64,000 bases of DNA, from NCBI RefSeq assembly GCF_014839805.1, contig NC_051126.1:6642609-6706608 (forward strand). Direction: 5' to 3'. Source of the DNA: Manduca sexta (Eukaryota; Arthropoda; Insecta; Lepidoptera; Sphingidae). Position numbers and translations under genes: made by a program. How positions within the stretch are numbered: the stretch's first letter is position 1; each line of letters starts with the position of its first letter. The notes under the pieces were generated by a model that saw only the letters and a program-made list of their open reading frames with translations, ran no database searches and was not told where the DNA came from. This document shows positions 26,101 to 41,100 of the stretch, one piece after another.

Positions 26101-29100
26101 GTTGCATAACTTTAACCGTTTACGCAGCGCAGGCAACGGAAGCTCTCAAAACTCATAATTTTCCCCGTTTTTGCAACATGTTTCATTACTGCTCCGCTCC
26201 TATTGGTTATAGCATGATGATATATAGCCTATAGCACTCCAGGAACAAAGGGCTATCCAACACAAAAATATTTTTTCAATTCAAACCGGTAGTTCCTGAG
26301 ATTAGCCATTACTGCTCCGCTCCTATTGGTCATAGCGTGATGATATATAACTTTGAGCACTCCACAAACAAAGGACTATTCAACACAAAAATATTTTTTC
26401 AGTTCGAATCGGTAGTTCCTGAGATTAGCCATTACTGCTCCGCTCCTATTGAATATAGCGTGATGATATATAGCCTATAGCTCTCCACGAATAAAGGGCT
26501 ATCCAACGCAAAAAGAATTTTTCAGTTTGGACCGGTAGTTCCTGAGATTAGCCATTACTGCCCCGCTCCTATTGGGTATAGCGTGATGATATATAGCCTA
26601 TAGCACTCCACGAATAAAGGGCTATCCAACGCAAAAAGAATTTTTCAGTTTGTACCGGTAGTTCCTGAGATTAGCCATTACTGCCCCGCTCCTATTGGGT
26701 ATAGCGTGATGATATATAGCCTATAGCACTCCACGAACAAAGGGCTATCCAACGCAAAAAGAATTTTTCAGTTTGGACCGGTAGTTCCTGAGATTAGCGC
26801 GTTCAAACTAACAAACAAACAAACAAACTCTTCAGCTTTATATAATAGTATAGATTTGGTATAGCACGCGGCTTCTCATGCGTAAAATGCGTTTTCTGTT
26901 TAGCGCACAGCATATGCATATTTGATGCATAGCGCTATCTGTAGGACACTAGTGTCATCTACATTTAAAAATCTTAAAACATTCAAATATTTCCAGAGGA
27001 GTAAATTACCGGAATAAAAATTAACCTATATGTTAATTTAAAACGTGGTCTATCCATTTGCCATTTTTCATTCAAATCCATTTCGCTCTTTCTGTGTTTA
27101 CTTCTAACAAACATCGCAACATTTTCACAAACAATCACATTATAATACAAGTAACATAAGTTACCGGTCTGAGTCGCACAGATTAAACCGAGAGCTAAAG
27201 GAACTTGGATTCACTACAAGTCTCTTATCGCGTAAGTGAATTAACGCAAAAGTAAATAAAATGGTTCAACATGAATTTTGAATGGAACGGTATGGTATAT
27301 CCCGTAAAACAACATATACCTAGAACTTAACTAATGTAGCTATATCACACCATGAAGCAATTATTTTTTGTATTATCACAATCAAAAAAGATTACGAAAA
27401 AATATTTTTAGAAATATAATTATCTTCAAATAATTAATTTAAAATATACGTACCTAAAGAAGAATTTATGAGTGACCTGCGAAGAGAACATCAACATGAT
27501 TTGTATGACAGCGGCGGCGACGTACAGTATGCCCAGGGCGGCCATGTAGATCAGTAACACGGATATTGTTTCCACGAACAATACGTGTATTTCGCGATTC
27601 ATCCATCCAGCTGTTACGAAGAACGGCGCCCATGGTTCTAATTTCCTATAATGAAAGAGATTTTATGTAGGTAAGTACCTATTTTATACTGTCTGAATTT
27701 TACTAAAACTTACACATTGAAATATGAAAATTACACGTTAGAATTTTTATATCTATGTACAGTCAGGCACAAAAATTGTTGAACAAATTTAAAACACAAA
27801 ATCTATACACGTTAGATTTAGAAATATTTATTTTGTTTATCTTCAATACAATAAATCTCTTGTCGTTTATTTATGTAAAGCGAAAAAAATTAGACATTTG
27901 GCTTGAAGGCAGAAAATACCATTTATAACTAGTAAATACAAAATTCAAAACTAAAGATTATTGTATAACAATTTTTTTATGTTTACACAAAAAACTGTGA
28001 CAATTAAAACTGCAGTCTTCAAAACGTCGGGAAAATTTTGAAATATAAAAAAACCGGTCTACTAACGATTGCATTAATAATTTATTAAAATTAATTAAAA
28101 ATAATACTCACCCCAACGCCATAGTGGCGACTGTGATAACTGACACACAGAAATGTGGATGTATCACCCGACTGGTAAGAGCAATATGGACGGGCAAAGC
28201 GACACCGTGCTTACGTATATTTATGTAAGTGTTCCGTAATGCCAATAATAGAATGCCGCCCATGTAAGGGATGAGAATTGGTGTGTAATGACGAGCAATT
28301 TGTGCAAGTCGGTGGTACCATGCTACGGAAATTCTGAAAAAATACATTAGTATTAATAATAACATAAAATAAACTAACTTTAAAATTAGTTATTAGGTAT
28401 ATAGTTACATACATAGATTTATATACTTAGTTAAACAATTTTTTTTTTATTTTTATATGTTTAATTTTTTTTAACCTAGGGCTTGTTGTGTTTGCCTGTT
28501 ATTAGAATGGCAAGTAGTCCAATTTTCATTTTTTTTTGTGTATAATATTCTCAATTCAGTTGGTAGTCCTTAATAAAAAAAAATTCACGTCGAATTGATA
28601 ACCTCCTCCTTTTTTTTGAAGTCGGTTAATAAAATAAAAAAATAAAATAAAATAATAATTTTATGTTTTTGTGAACGATTGTACATTTCCGATGACATTT
28701 AAATATTATAAACAATTCTAAGCTAAATTCCCATAAAATTATGAAAATATAAATTATCGTACCTCACGGAGAATGTGCATAGAGGGTCCAAGAGTATGGT
28801 CACTTTCGCTGGTTCATCAATAGCACCGTTGAATTGTGAATTATCCTTGCTTCTAAACAGTCGCAACTTCATCGGGGATTTTTTTACGTGCCTAAAATGA
28901 TAGGTTAATATAGCAAGAGACTGTGACTGCACGTTATGGTAAATGTAGTTAAAGCAATAGTAGACTTAAGGGCGTGTGCAGACAGTATGTTTTATACGCA
29001 CCAAAAACGCCCAAAAACGTATAAGGGCACAGCAAAGTGACCCGCTGCACCTATAGTACGTAAAGTGGGGTCCAATAGAATGTCGACAGACGTGAGATGA

Positions 29101-32100
29101 TTACCCCTCGACAGTCGACATAAATAAGTCGGCTTGTTGAAACCGGATATACACAGACTGATCCCGGAACGCGACACACCTACGTGAGCCACTATCTGGG
29201 TGGATATAAAATATATCCTACCAGCAAATATTAAACATTTACATATTATGTAAGTATGTGCGCTGAATACATACAGTTCTTGACTATACCGCGCTTACAA
29301 CGATTTTGCTGCGTTTGAAGCGCGTTTACAAAAGTACTCTGTCTGTATAAGCCCTAATCAGAATATAAAAGAATCCTTACGTGAAATAATGATAGGCCTC
29401 ATTATTCTTGGCCCATGGGACGTGTAATTCCGCTGACACGTGGTACTGGCTGGCTTTACAGTCAGGCGTCGGTTTGATGTGCAGCAAATACGCTTGCTGT
29501 ATGCTTTTGAAACCGTTCAGTATGATCTCATAGTACAAGCTTTCCGGTTCCGTTTGTCGTATTACGACCAGTTCCCCGAGGTTCAGAGGGGATGACAAAT
29601 CGACGGTTATCTGACGTGACGCATAGTCGTTTATGTCGACATTTAAAATCACCTGGAGAAATAAGTAACTTAGATCAAGTATGGTGTAAAATAGATATTC
29701 TAATTTCCTGGCATTTATTTTTGTAAAGGCAAGCTGGCGTCTGGGTTAAACTTGTATTAGTCCTTAAGTCCAGGAAAATTTGAATATTTTGCGATACGAA
29801 CTTGCTTTTAGATATACACAATATGATCTGGCTAAGAAGCTTATAGGAAATATTGTGACGTTTTAAATAGTATTTTATAAAACTCTACAAATTGCTTTGA
29901 TTATGAAATAAAATTAATAATAACAAAATATAAAAATAATCATTATGTAACATATAATATGGAGTAAGCGTGTTTTGGAGTGGAGACCGCGTCCTTGCAA
30001 ACGTGGTGTGGGAAGACCTCTGGCCAGATGGCGGAACGGCTTGCACAAAAGGGCCGACAAATACTGGATGCATAAAGCAGGGGACCGGGGCCTGTGGCGT
30101 ACCTTGGGAGAGGCCTATGTCCAGCAGTGGACTGCAACGGGCTGATGATGATGATGAATATGCAAATACTGCGACTTATAGCTAAAGATACGTAATTGTA
30201 TAATCTAATATAGTGTTAACATCTTACAGGTTTGCGGGTTGGTGAAACTTTCACGACGACGTGTGTCCAATCAGGATACATCTTCGATAAACTATGCAAG
30301 TTTATAGTCGCTAGTTTACGCTTTCCGAAAGAAGATACCGAGCCAGTCCATCGACTTAATTCTGATAGGGATGTTGCAGACTCGCTAAAAGAAATTGCAT
30401 AATTGAATATGTTTCTAGAAACTTCTTTTCTAGTATACGGGAAGAGGGAAAACCGAAAATAAACAGATACTGTTTAAATAATGTAATTCATTAAAACAAC
30501 ATTATGTAGGCTATCTATCTATATATATATAAAGTGAATCCCTATTTCCCTTGGTCACGCCATCACGCGTAAAGAGCTGGGCCGATTTCACTTTTTTTTT
30601 GTTGTTTATTGTCAGAAGGTTCTTATGAAAGAAAGAAATCAAAAAATTGCGCGGAAAATTAGAAAATATAAGAAAACTTAACGACAATATTAACTTTACA
30701 TAACTGTCAATGGTTTGAAATAACTGTCAGCGTTTGACAGAATGCGCGCATACATACATAGTTAAGACAGGACAACGTCTGTCGGGTCAGCTAGTAGGTA
30801 ATAAAAAAAAATTGATGTTAGTGAGCATAATGTATTAGTGAGCATTGTCGTCCTTCTCATAAATAACCTAATTTATACAAATTGTTCAAAAATTTCGTTC
30901 CATAAAGTGATACACTAAATATCACGACATACGAAACAATATTTATTTATAGCAATAATGTATTAGTGTCCTTTAGAACAGTCCACTTCATTTTATATGC
31001 TTGCAAATATTAAATTTAGTTATTGCCTGATGAAATTCATTTATGACTAATATTCGCACCTTGCCAAATAACGCAATGTTGCGTCATTTTAATTTCTGTC
31101 CTATTATGTACTCTATTTGTATATTTTGAGTTCCGTCGTGCAGCGCATTACACGTATGAAAGATCATGTCGCTTATTCGAACAACGATTTCCATTAAAAG
31201 CTGGATAGAGCGTGTCTTCGAGCATCTGTGGCTTTCTGTATTCCATTATTTTCTTTTTAATTACTTTTTCTTGTTTGAAAAATTTGGGGATGTTACTAAC
31301 TGCCCATTTAGACGATTACACGATCGCTATCTGAATATTGGGATCCGATATTAAAATAAAACAACCAAAATTAGTGAATTGCACGTGCTGAAGTCCAAGA
31401 TTTTCATCGTAAAGTTATTTATCATTATAAATTTTGATTTCAATTTCCGCCTGACCCAGTATTATGTTATCATTGTCAAAAAAATATAGATAATACACAA
31501 CGCAGATACATTTGAATATGTTTTATAATTAAAAGATAATCGTCAAACGGTTTACGTTACCGAGATCCTTATAGTAAGTCATATAAAAGTGCACCTATGT
31601 TTATTGTTATGGTAAAGAAAAGAAAAAACTCTGCATCGCTTTTTAAGAAAATTACGCCGACGGAGGAATATAAAAGCACAGTTTAAAATTTATTTTTATA
31701 ATATTACTAGCTTTTGCTCGCGGCTTCGCCCGCGTGAAGGTGTTTTCCAGGATAAAATTCCACTGTTTGATAAAAGTCTTGCTACATATTTTCCCGGTAC
31801 TTATAGGTTCAAACTAATTTTATCCCCAATCTATAATTTCAGTTCTATCAGTCGAAAATCTAAGAACATTTATACAAACTTTCATCCCCTATTTTATCCC
31901 CTTAAGGGTAGAATTTATCAAAATCCTTTCTTAGGGGATGCCTACGTCATAGTAGCTTTATGCATGTAAAGTCTTAGCCCGATCCGTCCAATGGTTTGGG
32001 CTGTTCCTTGATATATCACTGTCAGTCACCTTTGAGTTATATATTATATTAACAACTGAAGTTAGCTAAAATTGAGTTTCTCGAAGCCGACCACTATTTA

Positions 32101-35100
32101 TGTACTATGTATTTTGAGACTATGCAATTTTGTCGCGTTCGCGATTCACTTTAACTTTTGTTGAGTTTCAGAACGCGATATTAGATCCTCCAACGCGCAC
32201 GCGAATTTGAACTTTATGCAGCGGTAATAAATTACAAATTGACTCTCCATTTTATTTAGAAAACGTTTGTATGGGAAATAGAAAAATGCTGTTTTGAGGA
32301 TTTTCCCGGCAATTATTCGAATTTTTCTCACCTTTTAAATCTTCCCTAGACCTCCACGAATAATTCAAGACCAAGATAAGATAAATCCGTTCAGCCGTTC
32401 TCGAGTTTTAGCGAGACTAACGAACAGCAATTGATTTTTATATATATAGATTATTTATTCATAAAAAAAAAACATTTTTGTTTATGGTTAAATTAAAGAT
32501 TTTACTACAGTCTGGAAAGAGATTATAATTATTTCTCTACAGTCTAACTGAATATCAAAAATAATCATAATGTCAAACCACTATAGTATATGTAAAGAGA
32601 AAAAATAATCTATATCCCTTTTTAAACTCTTTGTGCGTCCTGGGGAGTGGGAGATTTGCTATAATTAAATAGAGTGCAAAAAGTAAAATTATTTATGTGT
32701 TACAAATAAATTATGACGAACGAATTCCAGTCACTGGACCATTATTTATAATAAAGAGGTGTATATGACATTAAAATCACAACATAAACATTCGATAACG
32801 TCTTTAGTTGACTTTTATATTCGTACTGGAAAATACGTCAGCTCTTCCACATGAGAAGAATGCATATATGTGCGCACACGCATAGGAACACTTTTTTCGT
32901 TTAATTTGTTGGGATATATCTATACCTACCCGTTTCATTATCAGTCAGTATACGGCAATATTTTATCGACAAATAAATTACGCAATAATAATCAGCAGTA
33001 GTCGGAACTACAATAATCGCGTGGTTTTTATCGCGACTCGATCTAAGTGAGTTAAATTCTCCAATTACACAGATAATAATGGTACTTAAACTCTGGCAAT
33101 CGGTTTCAAATATTATGTAGCATTTTATAAAGTGATTGAGTGACAACTGTCAATGCTTGAGAAAACAGAGATCACTCCACATCATGGGTAAAAAATCTGA
33201 CAGAGTTCTATTCTGTAATTTACTAATTACACCTCCACCTACACTGATAGCATAAAAAAATATCTGAAGTTTTATATATCATAATATGTATATAGGTACA
33301 TATAACTGGAAACCATTTTACGTTGGAGTTAGCGATGACTGACCTCAAATAGGACGTAGGACGAAATTTCTTATCAACTTGTAAAAAAGAGTTAGTAATC
33401 ACAGTTTTTTAATCCTGGCACAGTATATGACACATTAGGTAATAAGTTGCTATAATGTAAATACCTAAAGGGCTGGAATTATGTCGGTATTAGGTGGAGT
33501 CAGTGGCGCCCTTAGTCGACGCGAGGCCCCAGGAGAAAGCAATAAAAAAGCTTGAGGCCAGGCCGACCAAAAAAAAGTTCCCCGGTTTTAAGAGTATCGT
33601 CGGTAAGCTTCGCGCGGTGATTTAGATGAACGTTGTTTTACAAAAAAAGGGCATCCAAAGCACCGCGTGAGGCCCCGTGGGGTTACCCGATTCGCCTTCC
33701 CCTAAGGCCGCCCCTGGGTCCCATCAACCCCAAACAAAAATAAGTCGACATCATACTTTTAATTTTTATCACACAAACATTCATTTGAAGGTGACCGTCC
33801 TTAAAAAAATATTTAGCTAATAATGTTTGAGTACGAACTTACCAATATCTATGTGTGTTGAACACATCTTTAGCGTTACATCCGAACACCCAATCCCTAT
33901 CGCTCGTGTTCACTGTTTCGACGGCGACGAATCGATTTTGCGGGAACTGAACAAGCCTTATCATCAAATAGGTCATTCTGAAATGAAATGTAAGGTGTAA
34001 TAGCTATTGTACAGTCAACACATCGCACAGCTGACATGAGGTGTGAGAACAATGAACGTTATCAATGTTACAAGCTTCTTTATCCACGGCTAGACATATT
34101 ACGACTTCTTTGGAGGCAAAAAAATAATTCTAATAAATGCTAAATACTACCTGACTACTGTAAACACTGCTGGGTTTCATCCTAGCAGTACTTGAATATT
34201 CGCACAAAAATCTTGTTGCTTTAAAACATAAAATGGACAAGAAATGCTCATATGTAATTTAAAGATATATTAAGGGGTTCTCTTTGCTTTGTGTTGAATG
34301 TGTCAATATTGTTTATTTTTTACTAGTTGTACCCTGCGGCTCTGACCGCGTGAAAAAGGTTATCCGGGTAAATATTTTCCCGGGTAAAAAGTAACCTATA
34401 GCACTCAGGAGTAATATAGCTAAAAAATTTAAAATCTGATCACTAGCCTCAGGGATTAGTCCAACCTACAGCCTCATAAACCTTTCCTCTTTATAATATT
34501 ACTACAGGTAAATTGTAACCGGTTGCATTAATGCAAATTATATGAATATTATAAACATCGTTTACGTAAAATATACGTATTCATTCATCTCACACCTCGT
34601 ACATTTGGACATGCGCCAGCTTCTATTAGAATTTGGTCTGTCACGGACTTGAAATTCACTCATGACCTTATGTTGTCACGGTAGTCAAAAATCACATGGG
34701 AAGTAAACAACTTCATACAAAAATGTCCGCATTGCCAAGAAATTATTGCGTTAGTCACGGTGATATGAAGATTTATACTCTTTATTAATATATGTTAGTA
34801 ATTTTAGCAGAATCTTAGGCCCGTATTCACAAACGTTACTTAGCTAAGTACGGAGCAATGTTGTGATAAGTCTGTTTCTCAAGACTTACGCGATGACAGC
34901 CCCCGCAATACGTAAGCATACGCGCATTGTGATTGGCTGATATTGAAATACAACTTTACTTCAATTGGCTGTCAGATATACAAAGCTGAACAATGCCAAA
35001 GAAAACGTTGAAATGCACCACCTATGCCTCATAGTATTGTTTGTGAATACAGGTGTTAAACGCGTAAACACCCACATAATATTCAATTAAAAATCGATCT

Positions 35101-38100
35101 AAATTTTTATCAACCACAAAATTAGAAGATACTTAACTATAACTAAAGTTTAATTTAATGTCACCTAAACAAAAAAAGGAAATTCACTCAAAGCAGATTT
35201 TTAATTTTCATTGTCACTCTACCTATATCATATGATGAAGTCTAATCATAAATTATTAGATGCATTTCTATGATTTGTTTCATTCATTCATTTAAACACA
35301 CGAACTAACTATAAAACAAGCTTACTTGTCGATTTCAGGGCGTAATATTTGATACACCCGCCTGTTATCCTCGTACCAAAATGCATCCGGGGTCATCGTG
35401 GCATTCGCATGCGCTGTGCGTGGGTTCAAACTCATCGATCGATTACTCTAGAATACAGGCAAATGTTAGGTCACATGCATTTACAGCACACTGATACAGC
35501 CGCTGCGTACCTGGGAGCCGGGGTGAACGCCCTCAGGTGGACGGTGGTGTATGCTTTTAGAATTAATTCCGAGTTGTAATGGCAACTAATTATGTAACAT
35601 TAGTTTCAATACTTAATTTAGTAATAATGACAGGTCAATTAACAATTTCAATCATGTTTCCTTACATTTTGAAGCGGGTAACAACCACAAATAATTTGTA
35701 TATGTTAAATAATAGTAGCTTATACTCGTGGGAAAAGTAGCGATATGCAACAGCTGTATTAGTCGGTTTATGATTCGATAATTTATTGTTTGATATTTAT
35801 CATGGCAGAATTCGTTTTCACGGTGGAAATAAATAGGAAACTGTAATTTCAAAAACTGATTCAAATTACAAAGTCGGAAAAATCCAAAAATACCCGAAAT
35901 TACGTGGCCTTAATTTTAAATAGTATCTCGCTTGCAAGAATGGTCTCGCTTACTATTTTTTAAAATCCCAGATGATAGAACTCACAATACTAAGTGCATT
36001 AAATTCTCGTTTTCCAAATTACTTCGAGCTATTCTCGCCTCTACGTGTTTAAACTTAAGACTGGTACTTTATTGTTATCTACAGTGCCGCCTCTATTGTA
36101 GGAGAAGCTCTTCTAGTATGATTCAAGCTTATAGAAGTTATGTAGTAGAAAAAAAATCTAACCTATCAAATACCAATGAAAACAGTAAGCATGGGTCAGG
36201 CAATTTATTTACTAAGTTTGTTTATTAAGTTTAATAAATTACCTTTTCTATATGGGGACGGCAAAGTGATCCCAATGCACCTGATAGTAAGTGGAGTGGG
36301 GTCCAATAGAATGTTGACTAATGAGAAATGATTACCCCTCGACAGTCAACACAATTATGCCGGCCTGTTAGAATCGGATATACACAGGCTGATCCCCTGA
36401 TACTTGGGCCATTGTGGCGGGTATTAACAACTTGTGTACGGTAGTGGCTATCCGGGCGGATTTAATATATATCCTACCACCAACATACCACCTTTCTTGT
36501 ATAATTACTTATGATGGCAACGTAGGTTTACATTTACGAAAAATCAGAACGCTTAAGTATATCTAAGTATAATAAATTAAAAAATAAATTTACTGGCAAC
36601 TGACTGATCGATTAAAGAACAGACGAAACCGCTGGATCTAAAAGCATGAAATTTGTCACTACTTCTTTCACGTAACTGAGGCGTAATAGATGTTTGGAAA
36701 TTCGTCCCCTAACGGGTTGTAATTAAAAGGGATTACTTTTAATTACAACCCGTTAGTTCATAATGGATTTATTTTCACGTTTGCCGTGCGATGCTTATTT
36801 ATAGTTACGTATTATATCCTACGTTGATATCACAACGAAAATAGAATAACACAAACAACGGTGCCGGAAGCGATATTTTCATAACGCGGATCATCACATT
36901 ATACCTAAACTTTCGCTGTTCGCTTTGATTTTTGTAAACACGTAATGAACTTGCGAAATTAAGGGTCTACTACGAAAAACGAAATCCGTAGTTTCGGATG
37001 ACGGATCGCACGTTTTGTTACTACGAAATGTTACAAATCCCATAACGGATTCGACAACGGATCCGATCCGTTTATCGCAATATTTCAGACATGGAATTCG
37101 AAGAACTTATAGGGTTTCGCGATCCCTTTTTAAAACCAGCTGAGAGGATAAAGTTCATCTGCTTTCTACAAAAAAAAAAAAAAAATTAAGATGAATTGAT
37201 CCTCCCACTAAGTTAAGGTACAGAACAGTGACGGATCCGAAGTAATATGGCAATTAAGTTAAATCCGAAGTTCGTTGTTCCTTCGTTTCGTGCCGACGTT
37301 TCGACGTTCGTATTTCGAGGTAGACCCTCAGGACGATGAGATCGCGAGAAGAAAGATAAATGTATTCCTAAAAATGAAGACTCTCCCCAAATTTCTCATG
37401 CTGTCCTTAGAACTACTTACTTAAACCACACTCTAAACCATCTATTATAGTTTAGTCTGTGAAAAAGCAGTCAATCAGCTTGTAATATCAAACCAAATAG
37501 TTTAAATGAATATAAACAAATAGTTTAAAAAATAAAAAGAAATAGTTTAATTGAATTCTAAAAGTCTCATAAAATTCTATTATATTAGGAATTGAGTTGC
37601 TTTCTGGGCCTTTCAAATGGCCGGAATTTAACGCGCGTAAATTGCTACATTAATTTATTTCAGTATAATCGGCAAATGAAATCCGCTCATGCATAAAATT
37701 GGTTTAAATTCTCAAAATGATGTTTTAGGAAATTTTATTAAGATTTAAAATTTAAATAAATTAAACCACTCTCGTAAGTTGTAATTAAAAACCATGTTGC
37801 CGCGATCCTCGTGTATCTGTAATCCTAATATTATTCGAATGCATTGTAAAGAACTTACCTCAAAATACATCTTAGCCTTTGACTTGACGAAATCCATGTT
37901 TTCATAGACCTGTTCAGTGGATGGATTCACTATGGAGAAGAGGAATCTATTGATCGCCATTACTAGCTGCTTGCACCATACAATGCCGACGTGGTCAGGA
38001 GACACCCACACGCCTGGGATTGATGTAGTCTACAAAACAACGACAAATTACGTGTGTTATACTACCCAATTAAATACGGTGATAGGAATAATAATAAATA

Positions 38101-41100
38101 TAATAATAAGATGAACCCTGTATTATATACCGTCCTACTGTTGGCCTTGGGCCTCCTCTACTACTGAGAGGGATTAGGCCTTAGTCTACCACGCTGGCCT
38201 ATATTTTCCTTCACCGTTAAAGCAAGCGATAATTCACAAAGAATACATGCATAATATTTTGAAAAGTCAGAGATGTGTGCGCTTGGGTTTCGAACCTGCG
38301 GATATACCTCACGGCAGTCCGATCTACAACCAACTAGGCTATCGCCGCTTTTTACTTTGATAGGGAGACGTACCATATTATCTTTTGCTTCATATTTCAA
38401 CGAATTCATCCGCGTATACATTTATTTGAAGCGGATATGCTGCGTGCATATTCTTTATTGTCTTATGTGAACATTGTACTACTAGGTAGGTATTTTCTCT
38501 TTATCAATGAAAACAATAAGATTGAGATTGTTGATAATGCAAAAATATTCAAAAGTAATAGTAAATGTAGACGATTTTCGAATGAAAGACTTGAATAGTT
38601 CTTCATAAATTTACAGGAAGGAAATTATGAGAACCGATTTAATTTCACCTAGGTCGATTCTTTTTTATATACTTAAGGTTCATGTCATGTTCATACGAAG
38701 CGGCGATAGCCTAGTTGGGTGTGGAACGGACTGCCGAGACGAATGTCCGCAGGTTCAAATCCCAAGGGCACACACCTCTGACTTTTCTAAAATCATGTGT
38801 GTATTCTTTGTGAATTATCGTTCGCTTTAACGGTGAAGGAAAACATCGTGAGGAAACCTGCACATCTGAGAAGTTCTCTATGGGAATTTCCAATGTGTGT
38901 GAAGTCTACCGACCCGCACTAGGCCAGCGTGGTGGACTAAGGCCTAATCCCTCTCAGTAGTAGAGGAGGCCCGTGCTCAGCAGTGGGCAAGTATATAATA
39001 CAGGGCTGATATTATTATTATTTATATAATGTCACGTAGTTGATGCTATGGCTCATTTTCACTGACCGTTAACTCTGTCCTTATACCGCATTCGAGGTGT
39101 CCCCGAAAGTTGCTTCTACAGTGATTTAGAGATAGCAAAGCAATTTGCTATCCCTAAATCACTGTAGAAGAAAACGCTTTTCGCATGCGGGCCTTATGGG
39201 ATGCTTCAGTAAATATCGCTCGGACCTCGCATACGGACTCGTAACGACCAATGAAAATGAGCCATTAGTGTTGGGGATTTGTGTAAGTAAATCTAAATTT
39301 AGAAATGTCAACTCTTTAAAGATAATATTATCATGACATTGAACGACATTAAACTGAAGTACCTACTTAGGTACTTAGTTATGCAAATTTGATAAGAATT
39401 TAGAAATATGTCAAAACTCAAACGATATCTGCCGAATGAATCGCGATTTGCAAGTATTTATAAGCTCATCAATGTCTAATACGATTAAATGTTTATTGAT
39501 GCCTTAAATCACCAAGGTGATAATATATTCATTCAATTACATTGAAATTTATAATGCGACTGGCTTCTGCTCGCGACTTTATCTACAAAAAAGTCTGTCT
39601 TTGGGATTAAAAGTAGCTCAAACCTTCTGAAGGCGTTATGCTATATCGATAAGCTACTTATATCGTTTTTAATTTACGAGGAGAAAGTGCAGTTAGTCTC
39701 CCTCGGATATCCGCGGATACGGATATGCGGAACATCACTAATCGTCTTTTACGACTAGATGGAGGTACTGTGGTGGAATAAAACCCACAGGCAGATACTT
39801 TTTATATCCCTGAGGATAATGTAATTTCCTATCAGCGAAAAACTTTTATAAAGCACGTAAAAAACAAACAAGAATTTAAACTATAATTTAGCCTACTAAG
39901 ATCATAATTAATGCGAAAGTTCTTTAAGATGTTGGGACGTTTGTTACAGGTAAACACAGTTCTGAACGAATTTTATTGTAATTTACGAATAGGCCACACT
40001 CTAATTAACATAAAGGCTACTTTCATCGCTGCAAATATACAACGTTACTTTTTTCCCGGTAATGTCTTCCATACGGGCTGAGCTAGAAATAGTATAAATA
40101 TTTTCCTTTTTTGTACGTCATTAAACCATCATTCTATACCCATTGACTTTTATTTCTGACTAGCTTTTGCCCGCGGCTCCGCCCGCGTTACAAAGTTTTT
40201 CGGGCTAAAGTTTTCCGTTATAAAAGTCACGCTATATATTTTCCCGGGAGCCTATGTTCTTCCCAGGGTCTCAAACTGTCTCCATACCAAATTTTATCCT
40301 AATACGTTGGGTAGTTTTTGAGTTTAACACGTTCGGGCAGACCGATGCAGCGGGGGATTTTGTTTTATGATATATTTTTGTAGAACTTTTTAAGAGGAAC
40401 AATCCCGTCATACATTATTGTTGCATAACTTTAACCGTTTACGCAGCGCACGCAACAGAAGCTCTCAAAACTAATAAATTGTCCCCGTTTTGGCATCATG
40501 TTTCATTACTGCTCCACTCCTATTGGTCATAGCGTGACGATATATAACCTATAGCACTCCAGGAACAAAGGGCTATCCAACACAAAAATATTTTTTCAGT
40601 TCGAACCGGTAGTTCCTGAGATTAGCGATTACTGCTCCGCTCCTATTGGGCATAGCGTGATGATATATATAGCCTATAGCATTCCAGGAACAAAGGGCTA
40701 CCCAACACAAAAAGAATTATTCAGTTCAAACTCCTAGTTTCTGAGATTAGCCATTACTGCTCTGCTCCTATTGGTCATAGCGTGATGATATATAGCCTAT
40801 AGCACTTCACGAACAAAGGGCTATCCAATACAAAATTATTTTTTAGTTCGAACCGGTAGTTCCTGAGATTAGCCATTACTGCTCTGCTCCTATTGGGTAT
40901 AGCGTGATGATATATAGCCTATAGCACTCCACGAACAAAGGGCTATCCAACGCAAAAAGAATTTTTCAGTTCGGACCGGTAGTTCCTGAAATTAGCCATT
41001 ACTGCTCCGCTCCTATTGGGTATAGCGTGATGATATATAGCCTATAGCACTCCACGAACATAGGGCTATCCAACGCAAAAAGAATTTTTCAGTTTGGACC

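Noticed and set aside
26177..26795. CRISPR-like array
   Set aside because: Units are ~124 bp and directly abutting, without unique spacers, inside a Helitron-like element in an animal genome.
28211..28414. Separate small minus-strand gene
   Set aside because: Off-frame shadow of the PGAP1 exon 28333-28112.
38700..38775. tRNA gene
   Set aside because: A and B boxes are present, but the flanking body and TTATTA tail show it is the head of a SINE; no cloverleaf was established.
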